Position numbers and translations under genes: made by a program. From Hymenobacter citatus (lineage in GTDB: Bacteria; Bacteroidota; Bacteroidia; Cytophagales; Hymenobacteraceae), in contig NZ_JACSCY010000021.1 of assembly GCF_014333615.1 (NCBI RefSeq), forward strand, positions 1 to 64,000: a stretch of DNA of 64,000 bases. The letters are read 5' to 3'. Under the pieces are notes generated by a model. That model ran no database searches. It had not been told where the DNA came from and worked only from the letters and a program-made list of their open reading frames with translations. Positions 25,527 to 33,805 of the stretch are shown piece by piece (within the stretch, counting starts at the first letter, position 1; the number at the start of each line of letters is the position of its first letter).

Positions 25527-27233
25527 ATGACTGATCATCCTGCCTACGTCATTGGCCTTGATTATGGCACCGATTCGGTTCGTGCGCTGCTCGTAAATGC
25601 CCAGACCGGCGACGAGGTAGCTCAGGCCGTGCACTACTACCCTCGCTGGAAGCAGGGCGCCTACTGCAACCCCCAGAAAAACCAGTTCCGCCAGCACCCG
25701 CTTGACTATATCGAAGGGCTGGAGGCCACGGTGCGCCAGGTAGCGCAGCAAGTGCCGGCCGAGCAGATCAAAGGCATTGCCATTGATACCACTGGCTCTA
25801 CCCCGGGCGCTGTGAACGAGCAGGGGGTAGCCTTGGCTCTGACGCCCGGCTTCGAGGAAAACCCCAACGCCATGTTTGTGCTGTGGAAAGACCACACGGC
25901 CCTGGCCGAGGCGGCGGAAGTCAACGAAAAGGCCCGCACCTGGGGCGGCCCCGACTACACGCAGTTTGAGGGCGGCATCTACTCCTCGGAGTGGTTTTGG
26001 GCCAAGATTGCCCACGTGGTGCGCGAGGATGAAGCCGTAGCCCAGGCCGCCTACTCCTGGATGGAGCACTGCGACTGGATGACACTGCTACTCACCGGAC
26101 AAGACCTGGCCTCGTTCAAGCGTAGCCGCTGCGCCGCCGGCCACAAGGCCATGTGGCACGAGACCTGGGGCGGCCTACCCTCTGAGGAGTTTCTGACCTT
26201 GCTGGAACCAAAACTTGCCGGTTTACGCAATCGATTATTCGAGCAAACCTATACCGCCGATGAGGTAGCTGGCACACTCTCCGCGGAGTGGGCCGAGCGC
26301 CTGGGTCTTACTACCGACACGGTAGTGGCCGTGGGCTCATTTGATGCCCACGCGGGCGCCGTGGCCGGCGAGATTGAGGCCTACTCGATGGTGAAGGTAA
26401 TGGGCACCAGCACCTGCGACATTGTGGTGGCGCCCACTGCCGAGGTAGGCGACAAGCTGGTGCAGGGCATTTGCGGCCAGGTAGATGGCTCCGTCATCCC
26501 CGGCATGCTGGGTCTGGAAGCCGGCCAGTCGGCTTTTGGCGACCTGCTGGCGTGGTTCACGCAGATCATCGACTGGCCCCTGCGCACGATGCTGCCCAAG
26601 TCCACGGTGGTTTCATCGGAACAAATGGAGGCATTGCGTGAGGAGCTGCGCGGCAACCTGATTGTGGAGCTGACTGCTGCCGCCGAGAAGATTGACCCCG
26701 AAGAGTCGGCTGTACTGGCGTTGGATTGGGTGAACGGCCGCCGCACGCCCGACGCCAACCAGGCGCTGAAAGGTGCCATCATGGGCCTGACGATGGGCTC
26801 GGGTGCGCCGCAAGTGTTCCGGGCACTGGTAGAAGCTATTTGCTACGGCTCCAAGCAAATTGTGGAGCGCTTCGAGAGCGAAGGGATTCCGATTAAGCAG
26901 GTGATTGGCATTGGCGGCGTGGCCAAGAAGTCGCGCTTTGCCATGCAGACGCTGGCTGACGTGCTCGACCGCCCCATCAAGATTGCTACCTCCGAGCAGG
27001 CCCCGGCCCTGGGTGCCGCCATGTACGCGGCCGTAGCCGCCGGTATCCATGCCGATGTGCTCACGGCCCAGCGTGCCATGGGTAGCGGCTTTGCCGAAAC
27101 CTACACGCCCCAGCCCGACCGCGTGGCCGACTACGCCGCTCGTTATAAAAAATACCAAGCCTTCGGGAAGTTCGTGGAAACGGCTACCCTGGGCGATAAA
27201 CAGACCGCGGAAGCGGCCACTGCCACCGCATGA
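25527..27233 (+). CDS. araB: ribulokinase
   Basis: The protein has 568 residues and belongs to the FGGY kinase family. The N-terminal phosphate-binding loop is IGLDYGTDSVRALLV. Ribulokinase-type sequences follow: KQGAYCNPQKNQFRQHPLDY, DTTGSTPGAVNEQG, LWKDHTA and KVMGTSTCDIVV. The C-terminal ATP-binding part has IIGLTMGSG-like and GIGGVAKKS motifs. It phosphorylates L-ribulose to L-ribulose 5-phosphate in the cytoplasm. Its stop overlaps the araD start (ATGA). Confidence 0.95.
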   Translation: MTDHPAYVIGLDYGTDSVRALLVNAQTGDEVAQAVHYYPRWKQGAYCNPQKNQFRQHPLDYIEGLEATVRQVAQQVPAEQIKGIAIDTTGSTPGAVNEQGVALALTPGFEENPNAMFVLWKDHTALAEAAEVNEKARTWGGPDYTQFEGGIYSSEWFWAKIAHVVREDEAVAQAAYSWMEHCDWMTLLLTGQDLASFKRSRCAAGHKAMWHETWGGLPSEEFLTLLEPKLAGLRNRLFEQTYTADEVAGTLSAEWAERLGLTTDTVVAVGSFDAHAGAVAGEIEAYSMVKVMGTSTCDIVVAPTAEVGDKLVQGICGQVDGSVIPGMLGLEAGQSAFGDLLAWFTQIIDWPLRTMLPKSTVVSSEQMEALREELRGNLIVELTAAAEKIDPEESAVLALDWVNGRRTPDANQALKGAIMGLTMGSGAPQVFRALVEAICYGSKQIVERFESEGIPIKQVIGIGGVAKKSRFAMQTLADVLDRPIKIATSEQAPALGAAMYAAVAAGIHADVLTAQRAMGSGFAETYTPQPDRVADYAARYKKYQAFGKFVETATLGDKQTAEAATATA

Positions 27234-27931
27234 GTCAGTACCAAGACCTGAAGCAAACCTGCTACGACGCCAACATGCAGCTCCCCAAGCTGGGGTTGGT
27301 GCTCTTCACCTTCGGCAACGCCAGCGTGGTTGACCGCGAAAACCGGGTGTTTGCCATCAAGCCCAGCGGCGTGCCCTACGACACGCTCCGGCCCGAGGAC
27401 ATTGTCATTGTCGACTTCGCCAACAAGATTGTGGAAGGGGAGAAGCGGCCGTCGTCGGACACCAAAACCCACGCCGTGCTGTATAGCCACTGGGAGCAGA
27501 TTGGTGGCATTGTGCACACGCATTCCACTTACGCCACCGCGTGGGCCCAGGCGCAGCTGGACATTCCGGTGCTGGGTACCACCCACGCCGACCACCTCAC
27601 CGCCGACGTGCCCTGCGCCCCGCCCATGGACGACGCCATGATTGCTGGCGACTACGAGCATCAGACGGGCTGGCAGATCATCAACGAGTTTCAGCGGCGC
27701 GGCCTCTCGCCCGCGGAGGTAGAGATGGTACTGCTCAGCAACCACGCGCCCTTCACGTGGGGCAAAACCGTGGAAAAAGCCGTGTACAACAGCGCCGTGC
27801 TGGAAGAAGTGGCCCGCATGGCCTACCTCAGCAGCACCCTCCGCCCCGATGTGCCCCGCCTGAAAGACTCCCTCATCAAAAAACACTACGAGCGCAAGCA
27901 CGGCGCCAACTCTTACTACGGCCAGAGCTGA
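27230..27931 (+). CDS. araD: L-ribulose-5-phosphate 4-epimerase
   Basis: The protein has 233 residues and is a class II aldolase/adducin-fold enzyme. It contains FGNASVVDREN, the phosphate-binding PSGVPYD, and zinc ligands in HTHSTYATAWAQ and the later HADH. It converts L-ribulose 5-phosphate to D-xylulose 5-phosphate, which enters the pentose phosphate pathway. Its ATG overlaps the araB stop, so the two are coupled. A 322-bp gap with a nested inverted repeat separates it from araA. Confidence 0.95.
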   Translation: MSQYQDLKQTCYDANMQLPKLGLVLFTFGNASVVDRENRVFAIKPSGVPYDTLRPEDIVIVDFANKIVEGEKRPSSDTKTHAVLYSHWEQIGGIVHTHSTYATAWAQAQLDIPVLGTTHADHLTADVPCAPPMDDAMIAGDYEHQTGWQIINEFQRRGLSPAEVEMVLLSNHAPFTWGKTVEKAVYNSAVLEEVARMAYLSSTLRPDVPRLKDSLIKKHYERKHGANSYYGQS

Positions 27932-27950
27932 AAAGCTAGAAGCTAGGTTT

Positions 27951-28170
27951 AGCTCCCCTCCTTTTTTAAGGAGGGGGTAGGGCGTGGTAACGCTGTGAGA
28001 ACGAAAGCTAGAACGTCATGCTGAGCTTGTCGAAGCATCTCTACCGTGAGTAATTCAATTACTATCGGACGAAGTAGTAGAGATGCTTCGACAAGCTCAG
28101 CATGACAACATCAACAACGATTTTACCACCCCGGCCTTCGGCCACCCCTCCTTAAAAAAGGAGGGGAGCT
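27951..28170. repeat. nested inverted repeat between araD and araA (REP-like core)
   Basis: The outer 26-base arms (27951-27976 and 28145-28170, starting AGCTCCCCTCC) are perfect inverted copies, and each is itself a small hairpin. The inner arms are 30 bases, perfect (28015-28044 and 28077-28106), and contain GTCATGCTGAGCTTGTCGA. Each inner arm can fold into a small stem ATGCT/AGCAT. Just before araA (28219-28252) there is a run of short AGCTAA-type direct repeats. The element lies inside the operon and could process, stabilise or attenuate the mRNA. Confidence 0.8.
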
Positions 28171-28253
28171 AGAATAGCTTCTAGCTCTAATTTTCAGATT
28201 TCAACTTCCAAAAAAACTATCAGCGAACAGCTAATAGCTAACAGCTAAATACA

Positions 28254-29744
28254 ATGCTTGACCTCAAACAGTACGAAGCCTGGTTTATCACCGGCACCCA
28301 GCACCTCTACGGCCCCGAAACCCTGGAGGAAGTAGCCGCCCACTCGCAGCAGATTGCCGCTGAGCTGGATACCAAGCTGCCCATCAAAATCGTCTTCAAG
28401 CCTATTCTGAAGACGCCGGAGGAGATTTACCAGCTGGTGCAGGAAGCCAACGTGGCCGAAAACTGCGTGGGCCTGATTGCCTGGATGCACACCTTCTCGC
28501 CGGCCAAAATGTGGATCAACGGCCTGAAAATCCTGAAAAAGCCGCTGGCTCACCTGCACACCCAGTTCAACCGCGATATTCCGTGGGGTGAGATTGACAT
28601 GGACTTCATGAACACCAACCAATCGGCGCACGGCGACCGGGAGTTTGGGTTCATCACGGCCCGCATGGGCGTGAAACGCAAGGTGATTGTGGGCCACTGG
28701 GAAGCTGAGGAAACCCAGCGTCAGCTGAGTGTGTGGAGCCGCGTGGCCTGCGCCTGGGCCGACTGGCAAGGGGCAGCTTTCGTGCGCTTCGGCGACAATA
28801 TGCGCTACGTAGCCGTAACAGAGGGCGACAAGGTAGAAGCCGAAATTAAGTTTGGCTACTCCGTGAACACCTACGGCATTGGCGACCTGGTAGCGGTAGT
28901 AAACGCCGTAACCGACGCGCAAATCGACGAGCTGCTGGCTACTTACGAGCGCGAGTACGAGCTGGCCGATACGCTGAAAGAAGGAGGCAGCCAGCGTGAG
29001 AGCCTGCGCGAAGCTGCCAAGATTGAAGCCGGTATGCGCCAGTTTTTGCAGGACAAAAAGGCGAAGGGCTTCACCGACACCTTCGAGGATTTGCACGGTA
29101 TGGCCCAGCTGCCCGGCATTGCCACTCAGCGCCTGATGGCCGAGGGCTACGGCTTCGGCGGCGAGGGCGACTGGAAAACCTCGGCCCTGGTGCGCGCCAT
29201 GAAGGTGATGGGTGCCGGCCTACCCGGCGGCAACTCCTTTATGGAAGATTACACCTACCACTTCGCGCCAGGCAACAACCAGGTGCTGGGCTCGCACATG
29301 CTCGAAATCTGCCCCACCATTGCCGAGGGCAAGGTGCGCGCCGAGATTCACCCGCTGGGCATTGGCGGCAAAGCCGACCCCGTGCGCCTGGTGTTCAATT
29401 GCCCCGCCGGCGAAGGCCTGAACGCCACCATCGTGGACATGGGCAACCGCTTCCGCATGATTGTAAACGAGGTAGAAGCCGTAGCGCCTGAGCAGGAGCT
29501 GCCCAACCTACCCGTGGCCCGCGTGCTCTGGAAGGTGAAGCCCGATATGGCCACCGGCGTAGCTGCCTGGATTCTGGCCGGTGGCGCTCACCACACGGGT
29601 TTCAGCCAAAATCTGACGGTAGAATATCTGGAAGACTTCGCGGAAATGGCTGGCATTGAGTTCCTCGTAATCGATGCCGATACAAAATTGCGCAATTTCA
29701 AGAATGAATTACGCTATAATGAAGTAGCTTTCGGGGGGCGTTAG
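28254..29744 (+). CDS. araA: L-arabinose isomerase
   Basis: The protein has 496 residues, close to the E. coli enzyme. Diagnostic sequences are WFITGTQHLYG, WMHTFSPAKMW, HLHTQFNRDIPW and FMEDYTYHF. Active-site residues by comparison with E. coli are Glu304 (GGEGDWK), Glu331 (FMEDY), His348 (GSHMLE) and His446/447 (GAHHTGFS). It converts L-arabinose to L-ribulose in the cytoplasm with Mn2+. It is the fourth gene of the galM-araB-araD-araA-transporter operon. Confidence 0.97.
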   Translation: MLDLKQYEAWFITGTQHLYGPETLEEVAAHSQQIAAELDTKLPIKIVFKPILKTPEEIYQLVQEANVAENCVGLIAWMHTFSPAKMWINGLKILKKPLAHLHTQFNRDIPWGEIDMDFMNTNQSAHGDREFGFITARMGVKRKVIVGHWEAEETQRQLSVWSRVACAWADWQGAAFVRFGDNMRYVAVTEGDKVEAEIKFGYSVNTYGIGDLVAVVNAVTDAQIDELLATYEREYELADTLKEGGSQRESLREAAKIEAGMRQFLQDKKAKGFTDTFEDLHGMAQLPGIATQRLMAEGYGFGGEGDWKTSALVRAMKVMGAGLPGGNSFMEDYTYHFAPGNNQVLGSHMLEICPTIAEGKVRAEIHPLGIGGKADPVRLVFNCPAGEGLNATIVDMGNRFRMIVNEVEAVAPEQELPNLPVARVLWKVKPDMATGVAAWILAGGAHHTGFSQNLTVEYLEDFAEMAGIEFLVIDADTKLRNFKNELRYNEVAFGGR

Positions 29745-29789
29745 GCCCCCTGGCCCTTCATTCACTTTCCTACCCGTTTTTAAATCCGC

Positions 29790-31493
29790 ATGCAGAACAG
29801 CTTTAACACGTTAGATTTATCCATCTTTCTGCTCTACATCGTGGGCATAGCAGCCTATGGCTTCTATGTCTACAAGAGCAAGCAGAAAGCTCAGATGACC
29901 ACTCAGGATTACTTCCTGGCCGAGGGCTCGCTCACTTGGTGGGCCATCGGGGCATCTATGATTGCTTCCAACATCTCGGCCGAGCAGTTCATTGGCATGT
30001 CGGGCAACGGATTTCAGGTAGGCGTGGCCGTGGCTGCCTACGAATGGTTGGCGGCCATTACGCTGATTGTGGTGGCGGTGTTCTTCATGCCGATTTATCT
30101 CAAGCAGAAGATTTACACCATGCCGCAGTTTCTGGAGCAGCGCTACAACGCCACTTTGAGTCTGATTATGAGTATCTTCTGGCTGTTTCTGTACGTGCTG
30201 GTCAACCTCACATCCATTCTCTACCTTGGGGCGCTGGCTATCAGCAACCTAGTAGGCGGCGGCGAGAGCTTCCACATGATTATGGTAGCGCTGGCCGTGT
30301 TTGCCGTAATTATCACCCTGGGTGGTATGAAGGTGGTAGGCTACACCGACGTAATTCAGGTGGCCGTGCTCATCGTAGGTGGTTTGGCTACCACCTACCT
30401 GGCCCTCACGCTGGTGAGCGAGCGGTTTGGCCTGGGGCACGACGCCATTGCGGGCTTCAACGCCATGATGAGCGACGCCGGGGACCACTTCCATTTGATG
30501 TTTGACAAGCCCACGGCCGACACGCCGCAGGTGGAAATCAACAAGTACCTGATGCTGCCCGGCATTGCTATGTATGCGGCTGGTCAGTGGATTGTGAACC
30601 TGAACTACTGGGGGTGCAACCAGTACATCACGCAACGCGCCCTGGGCGCCGACCTGAAAACGGCCCGCACGGGTATCCTGTTCGCCGGTATGCTGAAGCT
30701 CCTGATGCCCGTGATTGTAATGCTGCCCGGTATTGCGGCCTACGTGCTGCACAAAAACGGTGGCCTGCAAGGCGAAATGGCGCCCGGTGGCAACTTCAAC
30801 GCCGACAACGCCTACTCCGCTATCCTGACCTTCCTACCCAACGGCCTGAAGGGCTTGTCGCTGGCCGCCCTCACGGCCGCCATCGTAGCCTCGCTGGCGG
30901 GTAAGGCCAACTCGATTTCCACCATCTTCACCCTCGACATCTACAAGCGCTACCTCAAACCGGAAGCTGACGAAAAGCAACTGGTATGGATTGGCCGTCT
31001 GACGGTGCTGGCGGCCACCGTTATGGCTATTGGTCTGACCTGGAAAGACCTGCTGGGTATTGGCGGCGAAGGTGGCTTCACCTACATTCAAAAATACACG
31101 GGCTTTATCTCGCCCGGTATCGTGGCGGTGTTCGTACTGGGCATGTTCTGGAAGCGCACCACGGCGCAGGCTGCCATTGCCGGGATGCTGGCGGGCTTCG
31201 TGCTATCGGTGTTTTTCAACAACTACGCTGTATCGGTATTCGGCCCCGAAACCATTCTGTACTCGGCTTTCCCCAATGGGCAAGGCGCCTATGAAATTCC
31301 TTTCCTGATTTGCATGGGCCTCGCATTTGCTTTCACGGCAATTTTGATGATTGGCATGAGCCTGCTCGGGCCGGTTATCAACCCCAAAGCCCTGCACTTA
31401 GACCGCAGCCTGTTCCGGGTTAGCCCCAGCATCATGACGCTGATTGTCATTACGTTGCTGATGATTACGGCCCTGTACGTCAAGTTTTGGTAA
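29790..31493 (+). CDS. sodium/solute symporter (SSS/SGLT type), probable L-arabinose importer
   Basis: The protein has 567 residues with about 14 membrane helices. SGLT-type landmarks are FLAEGSLTWWAIGASMIASN, NISAEQFIGMSGNGF, the WIVNLNYWGCNQYI segment and AALTAAIVASLAGKANSIST near Na+ site residues. It most resembles vSGLT-like sugar symporters. Being the last gene of the arabinose operon, it most likely imports L-arabinose with Na+ across the inner membrane. A 24-bp perfect hairpin terminator follows. Confidence 0.88.
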   Translation: MQNSFNTLDLSIFLLYIVGIAAYGFYVYKSKQKAQMTTQDYFLAEGSLTWWAIGASMIASNISAEQFIGMSGNGFQVGVAVAAYEWLAAITLIVVAVFFMPIYLKQKIYTMPQFLEQRYNATLSLIMSIFWLFLYVLVNLTSILYLGALAISNLVGGGESFHMIMVALAVFAVIITLGGMKVVGYTDVIQVAVLIVGGLATTYLALTLVSERFGLGHDAIAGFNAMMSDAGDHFHLMFDKPTADTPQVEINKYLMLPGIAMYAAGQWIVNLNYWGCNQYITQRALGADLKTARTGILFAGMLKLLMPVIVMLPGIAAYVLHKNGGLQGEMAPGGNFNADNAYSAILTFLPNGLKGLSLAALTAAIVASLAGKANSISTIFTLDIYKRYLKPEADEKQLVWIGRLTVLAATVMAIGLTWKDLLGIGGEGGFTYIQKYTGFISPGIVAVFVLGMFWKRTTAQAAIAGMLAGFVLSVFFNNYAVSVFGPETILYSAFPNGQGAYEIPFLICMGLAFAFTAILMIGMSLLGPVINPKALHLDRSLFRVSPSIMTLIVITLLMITALYVKFW

Positions 31494-31510
31494 ATTTTGC
31501 CTAGCTACGT

Positions 31511-31565
31511 AAGGCCCCGGCCATGCGACATTTCTCTCCGTGAAATGTCGCATGGCCGGGGCCTT
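31511..31565 (+). terminator. strong hairpin ending the arabinose operon
   Basis: A 24-base arm (31511-31534, starting AAGGCCCCGGCCATGCG) pairs perfectly with 31542-31565 around a 7-base loop. It lies 17 bp after the symporter stop. Confidence 0.8.
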
Positions 31566-31635
31566 TGTATCTAAAAAAAGTTGTAATATCGCTTTCAAGG
31601 AAACGAAAGCTTCTGCTTAACGCTTACTCACACCT

Positions 31636-33717
31636 ATGGCTACTACTCCCACTCACTCCTTTTCTCGTCTCGCAAAAGCAGCCCTGTTTGGTGGGCTTTT
31701 TTTAGCAGGCACCACACAATCGATTGCGCAAGCGCCAAGTGCTATTACCGTGCAGGTAAACAAGCCGGTAGCGCCGGTGCCGAAGAATATGTTCGGGCTG
31801 TTTTTCGAGGATATCAACTTCGCGGCCGATGGTGGCCTGTACCCAGAGCTGGTGAAAAACAAGTCGTTTGAGACGGATGACCGGCTTATTGGCTGGAAGG
31901 CCATCAAAGGCGGCTCGGCTCTCACCGAGTACACCGTGCTCAGCGAGCAGCCCATCAGCAAATCCAACACGCACTACCTGCGCCTGACGTCCCGCACCAG
32001 CAGCACCGATGCTGGCCTGACGAACGAAGGCTTCCGGGGTATGGGCGTGAAGCAAGGAGAAGACTACAACTTCTCGGTGTATGCCCGACGCGGCCCCGGC
32101 AGCATTAGCGGCCTGACCGTGACGCTAGAAGACGAGAAAGGCAACGCGCTGGCGCAAACCAAGGTAGGCGGCCTCACCAACGAATGGAAGCAGTATACTG
32201 CCGTGCTGCGCCCCAGCGCCACCAGCGGCAAAGCGCACCTGAAAATGACGGTGGAAGGCGCCGGTACGGCTGATCTGGACGTGGTGTCGCTGTTCCCGAA
32301 AGACACCTGGATGAAGCGCCCCAACGGCCTGCGCACCGATTTGGTGCAGCTGCTGAAGGACATGAAGCCCGGCTTCCTGCGCTTTCCCGGCGGTTGCATT
32401 GTGGAAGGACGCACCCTGGCCCAGCGCTACCAGTGGAAGGAAACTATTGGCGACGTGAACTCCCGCGCTTCGCTGATAAACCGCTGGAACACCGAGTTTT
32501 CGCACCGCTACACGCCCGATTACTACCAGTCGTTTGGGCTGGGCTTTTTTGAATATTTCCAGCTGGCCGAAGACTTGGGTGCCGAGCCCCTACCCATCCT
32601 GAACATTGGAATGGCCTGCCAGTTCAACTCGGCCGAGCAAGCGCCCCTGAGCGCCACCACGCCCGGCGGCCCTAGTGCTGTAGTAACTGGTGCCGAAGCC
32701 CACAACCACGCCGACGACATCAGCCTGGAAACGTTTATCCAGGATGCGCTGGACTTGGTGGAGTTTGCCAATGGTCCCGTTACGAGCCCCTGGGGCGCCA
32801 AGCGCGCCGCCATGGGCCACCCGGCGCCCTTCAACCTGAAAATGATTGGGGCCGGCAACGAGCAGTGGGGTCCACAGTATATTGAGCGCTACAAGCCGTT
32901 TGTGAAGGCCCTGAAAGCCAAATACCCCAACATTGAGCTGGTGGCCAGCTCCGGACCCGATCCGGGAGACGAGCGGTTTAAATTTGCTACCGCGCAGTTT
33001 CGGGAGTTGAAGGCTGATCTGATTGACGAGCACTACTATGCCAAGCCGGAGTGGTTCCGACAAAACGTAGGCCGCTACGACGACTACCCCCGCACTGGTC
33101 CTAAAATCTTTGCTGGCGAGTATGCTGCCCAGAGCGTGGCCATTGCCAGCCCCGAGAACAAGAACACCTGGGACTGTGCCATTTCGGAAGCCGCGTTTAT
33201 GACGGGTCTGGAGCGCAATGGGGAGGTAGTAAAAATGGCCTCCTACGCTCCACTATTTGCCAACGTAGACGCTTGGCAGTGGACGCCCGACCTAATCTGG
33301 TTCAACAACCTGAACTCGTACGGCACGCCCAGCTACTACGTGCAGAAGCTGTTCAGCCTCAACAAAGGCACCACTATCCTACCCGTGCAGCTACCCGGCA
33401 ACGCCAAAAACGGCACCGATAACCTGTTTGTAAGTGCTGTAGCCGACGAACCGACCGGTGAGGTAGTGGTAAAGCTCATCAACTATTCCACCGCGGCCCG
33501 CCCCGTTACCCTGAATTTGGCGGGCGCCAAGAAGGTAGGCAAAACCGGCAAGGCGACCGTGATGGCCAGCAACGACTTGCAGCTGCAAAACAGCTTGAAG
33601 GAGCCCATGAAGCTGGCGCCTAAGGAAGAAACTTTCCGGGTAGGCTCGGGTAGCGCCGTGAGCTACACGCTGGCGCCGCACTCCTTCACAGTGTTGCGCA
33701 TTCCCGGCAAAAAGTAA
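31636..33717 (+). CDS. GH51 alpha-L-arabinofuranosidase with N-terminal CBM-like domain
   Basis: The protein has 693 residues with a signal peptide ending near SIAQA. A start of the GH51 fold (FGLFFEDINFAADGGLYPELV) is followed by a jelly-roll carbohydrate-binding insert (about 75-225), then the barrel (FLRFPGGCIVEG). The acid/base is Glu409 in GAGNEQWG and the nucleophile Glu495 in FAGEYAAQ. A C-terminal beta domain (PVTLNLAGAKKVG) follows. It removes arabinofuranosyl residues from arabinan or arabinoxylan oligomers, most likely in the periplasm. It has its own terminator at 33727. An operator-like palindrome lies inside its signal-peptide codons. Confidence 0.9.
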   Translation: MATTPTHSFSRLAKAALFGGLFLAGTTQSIAQAPSAITVQVNKPVAPVPKNMFGLFFEDINFAADGGLYPELVKNKSFETDDRLIGWKAIKGGSALTEYTVLSEQPISKSNTHYLRLTSRTSSTDAGLTNEGFRGMGVKQGEDYNFSVYARRGPGSISGLTVTLEDEKGNALAQTKVGGLTNEWKQYTAVLRPSATSGKAHLKMTVEGAGTADLDVVSLFPKDTWMKRPNGLRTDLVQLLKDMKPGFLRFPGGCIVEGRTLAQRYQWKETIGDVNSRASLINRWNTEFSHRYTPDYYQSFGLGFFEYFQLAEDLGAEPLPILNIGMACQFNSAEQAPLSATTPGGPSAVVTGAEAHNHADDISLETFIQDALDLVEFANGPVTSPWGAKRAAMGHPAPFNLKMIGAGNEQWGPQYIERYKPFVKALKAKYPNIELVASSGPDPGDERFKFATAQFRELKADLIDEHYYAKPEWFRQNVGRYDDYPRTGPKIFAGEYAAQSVAIASPENKNTWDCAISEAAFMTGLERNGEVVKMASYAPLFANVDAWQWTPDLIWFNNLNSYGTPSYYVQKLFSLNKGTTILPVQLPGNAKNGTDNLFVSAVADEPTGEVVVKLINYSTAARPVTLNLAGAKKVGKTGKATVMASNDLQLQNSLKEPMKLAPKEETFRVGSGSAVSYTLAPHSFTVLRIPGKK
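31714..31729. promoter_or_regulatory. possible intragenic LacI-type site
   Basis: ACACAATCGATTGCGC matches the local operator palindrome at 14 of 16 positions. It lies inside the GH51 coding region, in codons of the signal peptide (TQSIA), 78 bp after the start. It could be a road-block site or a coincidence. Confidence 0.35.
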
Positions 33718-33726
33718 GTAGGGTAG

Positions 33727-33753
33727 GGGCCAGCGGTTGCGCTGGCCCTTTTT
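33727..33753 (+). terminator. intrinsic terminator after the GH51 gene
   Basis: GGGCCAGCG (33727-33735) pairs with CGCTGGCCC (33740-33748) around GTTG and is followed by TTTTTC. A TTG inside its loop is the first possible start of the next frame, which argues for the later GTG. Confidence 0.85.
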
Positions 33754-33805
33754 CTTTATCATTGCGTGCACCCTGTTCTGTCTTTTCCACCTTCTACTAC
33801 TTCTA

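Noticed and set aside
26224..26239. CAATCGATT inside araB as an operator
   Set aside because: Only about 12 of 16 positions match and it lies far inside the gene; chance is sufficient.
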